From positions 1 through 21,301 of the forward strand of contig JBOHDE010000046.1 in assembly GCA_050699035.1 (NCBI GenBank): a DNA stretch of 21,301 nt. The letters run 5' to 3'. Positions 15,219 to 21,301 of the stretch are shown piece by piece; within the stretch, counting starts at the first letter, position 1, and each line of letters begins with the position of its first letter. The translations under genes were made by a program, and so were the position numbers. Source of the stretch: WHTB01 sp050699035. Lineage in GTDB: Bacteria; Actinomycetota; Actinomycetes; Propionibacteriales; Nocardioidaceae. Under the pieces are notes generated by a model. That model made no database searches, was not told the origin of the DNA, and worked only from the letters and a program-made list of their open reading frames with translations.

Positions 15219-15986
15219 ATGCCGAGAACGAAGGACGACTCCGCGTCGCGGGGTGGGGTGCAGTCGGTCCAGCGCACCTTCGACGTCCTGGAGGCACTGG
15301 CGGCGGGCGGGCCGGTAGGGCTCTCCCAGCTGGCGACCGAGTCGGGTCTGCCGCTGACCACGATCCACCGCCTGGTGCGGACACTGGTGGATCTGGGGTA
15401 CGTGCGGCAGCTGCCGTCGAAGCAGTACGCCCTCGGCCCGCGGCTCATCTATCTCGGCGAAAGCTCCAGCCGGCTGCTCGGCACCTGGGCCCGCCCGCAC
15501 CTGACGACGCTGGTCGACACGTTGGGCGAGACGGCCAACCTGGCGATGCTCGACGGCGACCAGGTCGTCTATGTCGCGCAGGTGCCGTCACGGCACTCGA
15601 TGCGCATGTTCACCGAGGTGGGGCGCCGGGTGATGGCGCACTGCACCGCGGTCGGCAAGGCGCTGCTGGCACAGCTGCCGGAGTCGGAGGTGCGCGAACT
15701 GGTGCAGCGCACCGGCATGCCCGCCCGCACCGAGCACACCATCACCAGCCCGGCCGACCTAGCCGGCCGGCTGGTGCAGGTGCGTACGAAGGGCTTTGCC
15801 CTCGACGAGGGTGAGCAGGAGGTCGGGGTACGGTGCGTGGCCGTCGCCGTGGTGGGCGCGCCGGCCCGGATTGCACTGTCCATCTCGGGGCCGGCGCCGC
15901 GGATGACCGACGACCTGGTCGGACGCGCCGTACCCGTGCTGCAGGATGCCGCCGCGGCGCTGACCCGCGACCTCGCCGCCACCTGA
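15219..15986 (+). CDS. IclR-family transcriptional regulator
   Basis: DNA-binding regulator of 255 residues starting at an ATG with GGGAGAGGA ahead of it (15202-15210). An N-terminal winged helix (about residues 13-75: VQSVQRTFDVLEALAAGG, LSQLATESGLPLTTIHRLV, YVRQLPSKQYALG) is followed by the IclR effector-binding domain (about 90-250), with MRMFTEVGRRVMAHCTAVGKALL in the ligand pocket region. It is divergent from the glyoxylate operon, so it most likely controls that operon and itself. Glyoxylate, glycolate or a ureide are plausible effectors; E. coli IclR responds to glyoxylate and pyruvate and AllR to allantoin and glyoxylate. Whether it activates or represses cannot be read here. Confidence 0.93.
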   Translation: MPRTKDDSASRGGVQSVQRTFDVLEALAAGGPVGLSQLATESGLPLTTIHRLVRTLVDLGYVRQLPSKQYALGPRLIYLGESSSRLLGTWARPHLTTLVDTLGETANLAMLDGDQVVYVAQVPSRHSMRMFTEVGRRVMAHCTAVGKALLAQLPESEVRELVQRTGMPARTEHTITSPADLAGRLVQVRTKGFALDEGEQEVGVRCVAVAVVGAPARIALSISGPAPRMTDDLVGRAVPVLQDAAAALTRDLAAT

Positions 15987-16004
15987 CCCGGCAACGCCGC
16001 CGGG
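15987..16004 (+). terminator. Weak hairpin directly after the IclR-type gene
   Basis: CCCGGC and GCCGGG (15987-15992, 15999-16004) form a six-base stem with a six-base loop immediately after the stop codon. No T tract follows, so termination is uncertain. Confidence 0.3.
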
Positions 16005-16058
16005 GCCGCATGCCTTGACCGGAGGCGGCCGACGGCGTCCCATGGAGGCATGCGCTCG

Positions 16059-16262
16059 ATGCTCCGCCGCCTATTGAACCGGTTCTCGCGGCTGTTCCGT
16101 CGCCGGGTGCCGGCCGGCACGGGTCCGCGGCGTCGGCCAGAAGACGGCGGCACCGGTGTCCGCGAGCCGCGCCGGCCGCGACGGTCGCCACCGGCCGCCG
16201 GCGCGACCGCCGACGAGCCGCGACCCGACCAGTTCCTCGACCTGGACGGCGCCGGCCGCTGA
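16059..16262 (+). CDS. Possible small basic protein of unknown function
   Basis: A 67-residue frame starts at an ATG 10 bases after GGAGG (16044-16048). An earlier ATG at 16050 is only one base from that site and is less likely. The first 16 residues form a strongly basic amphipathic stretch (MLRRLLNRFSRLFRRR). The middle is Arg/Pro-rich and low in complexity, and the end is acidic (PRPDQFLDLDGAGR). I do not recognise a family. Arg/Pro-rich frames arise easily by chance at this base composition, so the good ribosome site and the non-random ends are the only support. An 8-base inverted repeat (16007-16014 and 16047-16054) flanks the start region. Confidence 0.35.
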   Translation: MLRRLLNRFSRLFRRRVPAGTGPRRRPEDGGTGVREPRRPRRSPPAAGATADEPRPDQFLDLDGAGR

Positions 16263-16274
16263 ACCGGACCGTCG

Positions 16275-16334
16275 TCGACTGGCGCGTTCCGTAGGGATAA
16301 ACCGGACATCGGGCCGACGCAACGCGCCAGTCGA
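16275..16334. repeat. 14-base perfect inverted repeat around a 32-base centre
   Basis: TCGACTGGCGCGTT (16275-16288) and AACGCGCCAGTCGA (16321-16334) are exact complements. The centre contains GTAGGGATAAACCGGACAT, unusually A-rich for this region. The element sits between the convergent small gene and leuA and could act as a terminator for both, or be a dispersed palindromic element like the other families here. Confidence 0.8.
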
Positions 16335-16343
16335 TGGCCGACA

Positions 16344-16364
16344 TTCGCGCAACCTCGACGCGAA
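16344..16364 (+). repeat. Diverged family A repeat copy
   Basis: TTCGCGCAACCTCGACGCGAA matches the family A motif with three changes. It begins 10 bases after the preceding inverted repeat and ends 23 bases before the leuA stop codon. Confidence 0.7.
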
Positions 16365-16387
16365 GGCCCAGCGTGCCACGATTGACG

Positions 16388-18088
16388 TCAGGCCCGGTTG
16401 ACCGCCGAGATGACCGCCTTCAGCGACGCGGTGACGATGTTCGCATCGAGTCCGACACCCCACACGATCGTGTCGCCGATGCCGCACTCCACGTACGCCG
16501 CCGCGGTCGCGTCACCGCCGGCCGACAGCGCATGCTCGGCGTAGTCGAGGACGCGGACGTCGTACCCGATGGTCGCCAACGCGGCACAGAACGCGGCGAT
16601 CGGCCCGTTGCCTTCACCGGTCAGCGTGTGACGCTCGCCCGCGGAGTAGACGTTGACCGTCAACGCGTCCCGCTCCCCCGCCGCCGACGACGTGTGCACG
16701 GAGTTCAGCGCCAGCGGCTCGGTGCGATCGAGGTAGGCGGCTCGGAACGTGCTCCAGATGTCGGCCGGGCTGACCTCGCCGCCGTCGGCGTCGGTCTGCT
16801 CCTGCACGATCCGGCTGAACTCGATCTGCAGCCGGCGTGGCAGGTCAAGCTTGTGCTCGGCCTTCATCACGTACGCGATGCCGCCCTTGCCGGACTGGCT
16901 GTTCACCCGGATCACCGCCTCGTACGACCGCCCGACGTCCTTCGGGTCGATCGGCAGGTACGGCGCCTCCCAGGCGAAGTCGCGGATCGGCACGCCGGCG
17001 GCGTCGGCCTCCCGTTCCAGCGCCTCGAGCCCCTTCTTGATCGCGTCCTGGTGTGACCCGGAGAACGCCGTGTAGACGAGGTCGCCGGCGTACGGATGCC
17101 GCGGGTGTACGGGAAGCTGCGTGCACCACTCGACGGTGCGCCGGACATCGTCGATGTCGGAGAAGTCGACCTGCGGGTCGATCCCCTGGCTGAACAGGTT
17201 GAGGCCGAGCGTGACCAGGCAGACGTTGCCGGTGCGCTCGCCGTGCCCGAACAGGCAGCCCTCGACCCGGTCGGCACCGGCCATCACGGCCAGCTCGGTC
17301 GCCGCGACCGCCGTACCCCGGTCGTTGTGCGGGTGCAGCGAGACGACCGAGTGCTCGCGCCGGGTCAGCGCTCGGCCGAACCACTCGATCTGGTCCGCGT
17401 AGACGTTCGGAGTCGCCATCTCGACCGTGGCCGGCAGGTTGAGGATGATCTCGCGACCGTCGGCGGGCTGCCACACGTCGGACACCGCCTCGCACACGTC
17501 GACCGCGAACTCGAGCTCGGTGCCGGTGAAGATCTCCGGCGAGTACTGGTAGCCGAAGTCCGTACTCGACAGCAGCTCCTCGGCGTACTTCATCACCATC
17601 TCGGTCCCGCGTACGGCGATGGCCCGGCACTCGTCCTTGTCGACTCCGAACACCACCCGGCGAAACAGCGGCGCGGTCGCGTTGTAGAGGTGCACGTTGG
17701 CCCGGTCGGCGCCGACCAGGCTCTGCACCGTGCGCTCGATCAGGTCCTCGCGGGCCTGCGTCAGCACGGAGATCGTGACGTTGTCGGGGACGAGGTCTTC
17801 CTCCGCCAGCTGGCGGACGAAGTCGAAGTCGGTCTGGCTGGCGGCGGGGAAGCCGACCTCGATCTCCTGGTAGCCCATCTTCACCAGCAGCTCGAACATC
17901 TTGCGCTTACGGGCGGGCGTCATCGGGTCGATCAGCGCCTGGTTGCCGTCGCGCAGGTCGGTGGAGAGCCACCGGGGTGCGCGGGTGATCTGCTGGGCCG
18001 GCCAGGTGCGGTCCGGGAGGTCGATCGGGGGGAACGGTCGGTAGCGCTGGATCGGCATTCCGCTGGGTTGCTGTGGCGTGATGGCCAT
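16388..18088 (-). CDS. leuA: 2-isopropylmalate synthase
   Basis: First committed enzyme of leucine synthesis: condenses 2-oxoisovalerate with acetyl-CoA to 2-isopropylmalate. 566 residues from the ATG at 18088 (AAGGGA eight bases before), the size of the actinobacterial type with N-terminal extension. The TIM barrel begins RWLSTDLRDGNQALIDPM (catalytic Arg and metal-binding Asp), continues with EVGFPAASQTDFDF and NATAPLFRRVVF, and has the metal-binding LHPHNDRGTAVAATELAVMAGADRVEG and GNVCLVTL segments. The C-terminal LeuA regulatory domain (about 430-566) binds leucine for feedback inhibition and includes SGGDATAAAYVECGIG. The frame is open far upstream to 18907, but that region is antisense to the GNAT gene and includes the leader hairpin. 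Expression is probably controlled by the leader described separately. Confidence 0.97.
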   Translation of the reverse strand: MAITPQQPSGMPIQRYRPFPPIDLPDRTWPAQQITRAPRWLSTDLRDGNQALIDPMTPARKRKMFELLVKMGYQEIEVGFPAASQTDFDFVRQLAEEDLVPDNVTISVLTQAREDLIERTVQSLVGADRANVHLYNATAPLFRRVVFGVDKDECRAIAVRGTEMVMKYAEELLSSTDFGYQYSPEIFTGTELEFAVDVCEAVSDVWQPADGREIILNLPATVEMATPNVYADQIEWFGRALTRREHSVVSLHPHNDRGTAVAATELAVMAGADRVEGCLFGHGERTGNVCLVTLGLNLFSQGIDPQVDFSDIDDVRRTVEWCTQLPVHPRHPYAGDLVYTAFSGSHQDAIKKGLEALEREADAAGVPIRDFAWEAPYLPIDPKDVGRSYEAVIRVNSQSGKGGIAYVMKAEHKLDLPRRLQIEFSRIVQEQTDADGGEVSPADIWSTFRAAYLDRTEPLALNSVHTSSAAGERDALTVNVYSAGERHTLTGEGNGPIAAFCAALATIGYDVRVLDYAEHALSAGGDATAAAYVECGIGDTIVWGVGLDANIVTASLKAVISAVNRA

Positions 18089-18136
18089 CGAGAGAGTCCC
18101 TTGCTGCGTCGAGGCGGTGCCGGGCACGACACGACT

Positions 18137-18175
18137 CCGCGGCGAGGGGGTCCGGCTCAGCGAACCTCGCCGCGG
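18137..18175 (-). promoter_or_regulatory. Attenuator-type hairpin in the leuA leader
   Basis: An 11-base perfect stem (CCGCGGCGAGG at 18137-18147 with its complement at 18165-18175) and a 17-base loop. In the transcript the 5' arm is codons 10-14 of the leader peptide and the leader stop codon lies in the loop, so a ribosome reaching the stop would prevent folding. No U tract follows, so the effect could be Rho-dependent or act through a second structure. Confidence 0.65.
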
Positions 18176-18204
18176 CAGCGAAGGAGCAGCCGCACACGCA
18201 ACAT
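18157..18204 (-). CDS. Leucine-rich leader peptide of leuA
   Basis: A 15-codon frame, MLRVRLLLRCRGEVR, ends 68 bases before leuA. Four of its 15 residues are leucine, three of them consecutive (codons 6-8: CTG, CTC, CTT), the hallmark of ribosome-mediated attenuation by charged tRNA-Leu. Leucine attenuation leaders before leuA are known in actinobacteria. No Shine-Dalgarno precedes the ATG, but a -10-like TACTGT lies nine bases upstream, so the leader may be translated from a leaderless mRNA. Confidence 0.75.
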   Translation of the reverse strand: MLRVRLLLRCRGEVR

Positions 18205-18219
18205 GATGAGGACACAGTA
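18204..18219 (-). promoter_or_regulatory. Candidate -10 of the leuA leader transcript
   Basis: TACTGT at 18219-18214 on the minus strand stands nine bases before the leader ATG. This would put the transcript start at or within a few bases of the ATG. No good -35 was found. Confidence 0.4.
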
Positions 18220-18311
18220 GCGGGCGACGTCGGAGAGGCGAGCCCGTTGGTCCACCGACCGAGATTGCAAAACCGGTTGCCGCTCCGTCCGGCGCAGGGT
18301 TCTCCTTAGTT

Positions 18312-19310
18312 GTGCAGATCAGGACGTTCCGGCCCAGCGAGTACGACGAGGCGATGGCGCACGAGGTCACCGTCGTACTCGACACCGCCTCGGCGGTCGA
18401 CAGCCCGCACAATTCGCCGGTGCCCGAGCGGTCCTGCCTGCTCCGGTTTCGACATGGGTGGGACGGTCGCGGTCCCGACCGGGTGTTCCATGCGAACGAC
18501 GACGGCCGCGTCGTCGGCCACGCCAGCGTCGAGCTGTCGCACTGGGAGGACAACCAGGACCTCGCCTGGATCGAGATCACCGTGCTCCCCGAGCTGCGTC
18601 GGCGGGGATACGGCGACGCGCTGTACGAGGCGGCGATCGCGTACGCCGTCGAGGCCGGCAAGACGTTGCTGATGGGGTCGACCTGGCACGACTCACCGGC
18701 CGAGGAGTTCCCCCGCCGGCACGGGTACGAGCCGGGACAGCACAACGTCCAGCGGCGGCTCGACCTGACCACGCTGGACCGGGATCGCATCGACAAGCTG
18801 CATGCCGAGGCCGAGCAGCATGCGGCTGGGTACGAGCTCGTCCGCATCGCCGGAGTCGCGCCGGACGACCTGGTCGACGACCTGGTCGAGGTCACCGCGG
18901 CCATCAACGACGCCCCGCTGGACGACCTGGACTACGAGGACGAGGTGTTCAGCGCGGAGCGGGTCCGGTCGTTCGACGCCGCGCAGGCGGCGCGCGAGAT
19001 CTGCGTCTACCGGCTGCTCGCGCGCCGGGTCGACGACGGCGCCTGGGCCGGGCAGTCGCTGGTCGCAGTCGACGTCAACCGACCGACGTTCGGCGACCAG
19101 CTCGACACGTCGGTCGTGACGAGTCACCGCGGCCACCGGCTCGGTCTGCTGCTCAAGACCGAGATGCTGCGCTGGCTTCGACAGGCCGAGCCGCAGCTGA
19201 CGTACACCGACACCTGGAACGCCGCAAGCAACGTCCACATGATCGCCGTCAACGACCTGCTCGGCTGTCGCGTCGTCGGCACCGACACGATCTGGCAGCG
19301 CAGACTGTGA
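18312..19310 (+). CDS. Tandem-domain GNAT acetyltransferase
   Basis: A 332-residue protein starting at a GTG, with two GCN5-related N-acetyltransferase domains. The N-terminal domain (about 1-150) carries the acetyl-CoA loop in VLPELRRRGYGDALYEAAI. The C-terminal domain (about 165-332) has a second loop in VVTSHRGHRLGLLLKTEML and the closing TWNAASNVHMIAVNDLLGCR, where the NxxMxxVNxxLG pattern is typical of the family. Tandem GNAT proteins include mycothiol synthase, but the mycothiol-specific sequence is not evident and the substrate is unknown. The gene is divergent from the leuA leader. No clear Shine-Dalgarno precedes the start, so a leaderless message is possible. The M4 protease gene follows 40 bases downstream on the same strand. 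Confidence 0.88.
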   Translation: MQIRTFRPSEYDEAMAHEVTVVLDTASAVDSPHNSPVPERSCLLRFRHGWDGRGPDRVFHANDDGRVVGHASVELSHWEDNQDLAWIEITVLPELRRRGYGDALYEAAIAYAVEAGKTLLMGSTWHDSPAEEFPRRHGYEPGQHNVQRRLDLTTLDRDRIDKLHAEAEQHAAGYELVRIAGVAPDDLVDDLVEVTAAINDAPLDDLDYEDEVFSAERVRSFDAAQAAREICVYRLLARRVDDGAWAGQSLVAVDVNRPTFGDQLDTSVVTSHRGHRLGLLLKTEMLRWLRQAEPQLTYTDTWNAASNVHMIAVNDLLGCRVVGTDTIWQRRL

Positions 19311-19350
19311 TCGAAGCATCACCGTTGGGCATCACGGGTACGAAGGGTGC

Positions 19351-20676
19351 ATGACCCACGCGACGATCGTCCCCCCGTACCTCCTGCAGGCCCTGGCCGA
19401 CCACGCCGACGACGACTACCTGAGCGGGTGCGCGACCAGCACCCTGGAGAGGGACCGGGCCTGGCGGGAGCAACGCACGACCCCGCCCGAGGTGCAGCCA
19501 CCGGCTGCCGGAGGCACCTCGCAGCGCACGGTCAGCGATGCCGAGAACGGCTCCGAGCTGCCCGGCCGGACGGTACGCAGCGAGGGCGACCCGGCCACCG
19601 GTGACGCCGCGGTCGACGAGGCGTACGACGGGATGGGCGCGGTCTACGCGCTGTTCAAGGAGGTGTACGGACGGGACTCGCTGGACGGCGACGGGCACCC
19701 GCGCGACGCGACGGTGCACTACGAGCGGGACTACGACAACGCCTTCTGGGATGGACAGCGGCTGGTCTTCGGCGACGGTGACGGGCAGATCTTCGAGCGG
19801 TTCACGAAGCCCCTCGACGTGATCGCGCACGAGTTCACCCACGGAGTCACCCAGCACACCGCCGCGCTCGTCTACCAAGGGCAGTCGGGCTCGCTGAACG
19901 AGAGCGTCTCCGACGTGTTCGCCGCGCTGACCGTGCAACGGCTGCTCGGCCAGACCGCCGACCAGGCCAGCTGGCTTATCGGCGAAGGTCTCTTCAAGCC
20001 GACCGTGAACGGCCGGGCGCTGCGCTCGATGGAGGCGCCCGGCACCGCGTACGACGACCCCCGGATCGGCAAGGACCCGCAGCCGGCCACGATGAGCGAC
20101 TTCGTCGACACCACCGACGACAACGGCGGCGTGCACATCAACTCCGGCATCCCCAACCGCGCCTTCTACCTGCTGTCCACCGCGCTCGGCGGCAATGCGT
20201 GGGAGACCGCCGGCCAGGTCTGGTACGCCACGCTGACCGACCAGCGGCTGACCGCCGACGCCGACTTCGCGACGTTCGCCGGGCTGACCGCCGCGATCGC
20301 CGCCGAGCAGCATGGCGACGGGTCGCCCGCTCACCAGGCGGTGCTCGAGGCGTGGGCCGGTGTCGAGGTGCAGCCGGGCTCATCGACTCCGGAGGGCGGC
20401 GGTGGCCCAACGGGGCGGGTGGTGCGCGTCCGCCGCACCGGCGGATTTGCCGGCCTGGTCACCGAGCGGCAGGTCGACACCGCGTCGCTCGACCAGGGCC
20501 GGCGGCTGGAGCAGCTGCTGGACCAGGCTGACCTGACCGCGGTGCCGGCCAGCAGCCCGCGACCCGACAGCTACGTCTTCCTGATCGAGGTCGACGGCAC
20601 GGCGTTCACCGTCGGCGAGCCCGACCTCACCCCCGAGCTGGCCGAGCTCGTCCGGCTGGTCCTCGACACCCGCTGA
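19351..20676 (+). CDS. Protealysin-like M4 metalloprotease fused to an emfourin-like domain
   Basis: 441 residues from an ATG behind GAAGGG. There is no signal peptide: the N-terminus THATIVPPYLLQAL is the short protealysin-type propeptide with its conserved PPxL motif, and a Cys at 27. The catalytic part begins near VSDAENGSELPG (61-72). Zinc ligands are His160 and His164 in HEFTH with catalytic Glu161, Glu184 in NESVSD, and His262 in GGVHINSGIPNRAFY, so the active site is complete. The protease ends near 340 (LEAWAGVEV). A Gly/Pro/Ser linker leads to residues 356-441, which resemble emfourin, the inhibitor of protealysin-like proteases (RRTGGFAGL, a central LEQLLDQADL helix, YVFLIEVDGTAFTVGE). 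In many bacteria the inhibitor is a separate gene next to the protease. Self-inhibition is an inference. Confidence 0.9.
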   Translation: MTHATIVPPYLLQALADHADDDYLSGCATSTLERDRAWREQRTTPPEVQPPAAGGTSQRTVSDAENGSELPGRTVRSEGDPATGDAAVDEAYDGMGAVYALFKEVYGRDSLDGDGHPRDATVHYERDYDNAFWDGQRLVFGDGDGQIFERFTKPLDVIAHEFTHGVTQHTAALVYQGQSGSLNESVSDVFAALTVQRLLGQTADQASWLIGEGLFKPTVNGRALRSMEAPGTAYDDPRIGKDPQPATMSDFVDTTDDNGGVHINSGIPNRAFYLLSTALGGNAWETAGQVWYATLTDQRLTADADFATFAGLTAAIAAEQHGDGSPAHQAVLEAWAGVEVQPGSSTPEGGGGPTGRVVRVRRTGGFAGLVTERQVDTASLDQGRRLEQLLDQADLTAVPASSPRPDSYVFLIEVDGTAFTVGEPDLTPELAELVRLVLDTR

Positions 20677-20716
20677 CGTCCCGCACCGCCGCCAGGCCCA
20701 CGGGCCGGACGCACGT

Positions 20717-20743
20717 GGACTTTGCCCCATTGGGGCTCTTCTG
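20717..20743. repeat. Diverged family B-like palindrome after the protease gene
   Basis: GGACTTTGCCCCATTGGGGC resembles the family B core (GAATTTTGCCCAATTGGGCA) with GCCCCA at 20724-20729 and TGGGGC at 20731-20736 around a single T, followed by TCTTCT. It lies 41 bases after the protease stop codon and may terminate that transcript. Confidence 0.55.
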
Positions 20744-20892
20744 ACTGATGTGTGGGCGAGGGTCCGACGCCGCCGGGCCGATGACACGCGGCTGGGGGCG
20801 GTGACCGGGTGCCGGCGAGTGGACCGCCTGCATTCTGCGGACAGATGTCGACAGACGACGACCCGGACCGATCTCGGCGTGCCTGGGTGACT

Positions 20893-20955
20893 TCACCCCT
20901 CGAACCGCCACTTTCGGCCCCGATTCCGGGCCCAGAATGTCGGTTCGGAGGGTGA
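20893..20955. repeat. Imperfect long inverted repeat
   Basis: TCACCCCTCGAACCG (20893-20907) and CGGTTCGGAGGGTGA (20941-20955) are complementary at 13 of 15 positions, and pairing continues inward around GGCCC and GGGCC. It is unrelated in sequence to the other palindromes of the window. Confidence 0.7.
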
Positions 20956-21035
20956 CGTTGCGGCAGGAGAGCCTCCATTGGGCAATCCTTGACGCGCCGA
21001 GACCAGCCCGACCGGAAGGGGAGCTAGCCGAATCG

Positions 21036-21301
21036 ATGACCCAGATACGCGCGGTGTTCTTCGACGTGGGCGAGACGATCATCGACGAGACGCGAGAGTA
21101 CGGGACGTGGGCCGACTGGCTTGGCGTGTCGAGACACACCTTTGCGGCAACCTTTGGGGCGGTGATTGCAAAGGGTGGCGACTATCGCGAGACGTTTCAA
21201 CACTTCCGCCCAGGCTTCGATCTCGCCACCGAGCGGCAACGCCGCGCCGATGCCGGCCAACCGGAGTGGTTCAGTGAGGAGGACCTCTACCCGGATGCGC
21301 G
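21036..21301 (+). CDS. HAD-superfamily hydrolase, 5' part (cut by window end)
   Basis: Starts at an ATG 13 bases after GGAAGGGGAG and runs off the window after 88 codons. The N-terminus TQIRAVFFDVGETIIDE contains HAD motif I, with Asp10 the expected nucleophile; DVGET instead of DxDGT is common in one branch of the family. Motifs II-IV lie beyond the window, so only a phosphatase- or dehalogenase-like hydrolase can be suggested. The cap region is Phe/Arg-rich (HTFAATFGAVIAKGG, YRETFQHFRPGF). Codon use is softer than in the neighbouring genes (ATA, AGA, CTT, TTT, ATT, CAA and GCA all occur in this short piece), which may point to a recently acquired gene. Confidence 0.8.
   Translation, partial: MTQIRAVFFDVGETIIDETREYGTWADWLGVSRHTFAATFGAVIAKGGDYRETFQHFRPGFDLATERQRRADAGQPEWFSEEDLYPDA

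Larger units (their letters stand above)
20677..21035. other. Non-coding stretch of 359 bases with two inverted repeats
   Basis: No frame here has a ribosome site or recognisable product. It contains a short hairpin just after the protease gene (20724-20736), a larger imperfect palindrome (20893-20955), and the segment CCATTGGGCAATCC (20973-20986), which resembles half of a family B centre. The HAD gene's ribosome site lies at its end. Confidence 0.65.

Noticed and set aside
17096..18220. Plus-strand open frame of 374 residues opposite leuA
   Set aside because: It is antisense to leuA and crosses the leader hairpin. No family features are visible.
18089..18907. Extended N-terminus of leuA up to 18907
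   Set aside because: The extension would run through the leader hairpin and the divergent GNAT gene. Family homology starts near MPIQRYRPF, and the ATG at 18088 has a good ribosome site.
19249..20334. Minus-strand open frame of 361 residues opposite the protease gene
   Set aside because: It is a reverse-frame shadow of the M4 protease, whose motifs are complete on the plus strand.

Overview
The window is GC-rich, gene-dense chromosome from an actinobacterium. Gene content and order (glyS, a DUF6703-like membrane protein, znuACB-zur, uppS, recO, leuA with an attenuation-type leader), frequent GTG starts and several promoters placed directly on start codons fit a Nocardioidaceae-like member of Propionibacteriales. 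The family placement is an inference from gene order and protein style, not from a search.

Region by region. (1) 1-2235, minus strand: a DUF6703-like membrane protein, an ABM-fold protein and glycyl-tRNA synthetase, read in that order. The first 60 bases hold parts of two dispersed repeats. (2) 2298-5416, plus strand: a long hairpin, then a zinc-uptake operon znuA-znuC-znuB-zur. Its promoter lies inside two Zur-type boxes and the predicted transcript starts on the znuA ATG. ZnuB ends in a histidine-rich tail. (3) 5424-7022, minus strand: uppS and recO, each with GACAAT six bases before a GTG start. Facing recO on the plus strand is a cysteine-free HesB/IscA-like protein with a strong hairpin terminator. 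(4) 7542-7998: a non-coding stretch packed with copies of two repeat families. (5) 7999-15986: a glyoxylate/glycolate unit. A divergent IclR-type regulator faces malate synthase aceB, the three glycolate oxidase subunits glcD, glcE and glcF, and an Nramp-superfamily transporter that lacks the metal-binding motifs. The genes are joined by 0-4 base junctions. (6) 15987-18311: a possible small basic protein, a hairpin, another repeat copy, then leuA on the minus strand behind a 15-residue leucine-rich leader peptide and hairpin. (7) 18312-21301, plus strand: a two-domain GNAT acetyltransferase, a protealysin-like M4 metalloprotease fused to an emfourin-like inhibitor domain, a non-coding stretch with two inverted repeats, and the 5' part of a HAD-family hydrolase cut by the window edge.

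Functional links. Zur would shut off its own zinc-import operon when zinc is sufficient. The IclR regulator probably senses glyoxylate or a related acid and controls conversion of glycolate through glyoxylate (GlcDEF) to malate (AceB), with the Nramp-like protein as the candidate uptake system. The most unusual items are the protease-inhibitor fusion, the metal-motif-less Nramp protein in a glycolate operon, and the density of unrelated intergenic palindromes.
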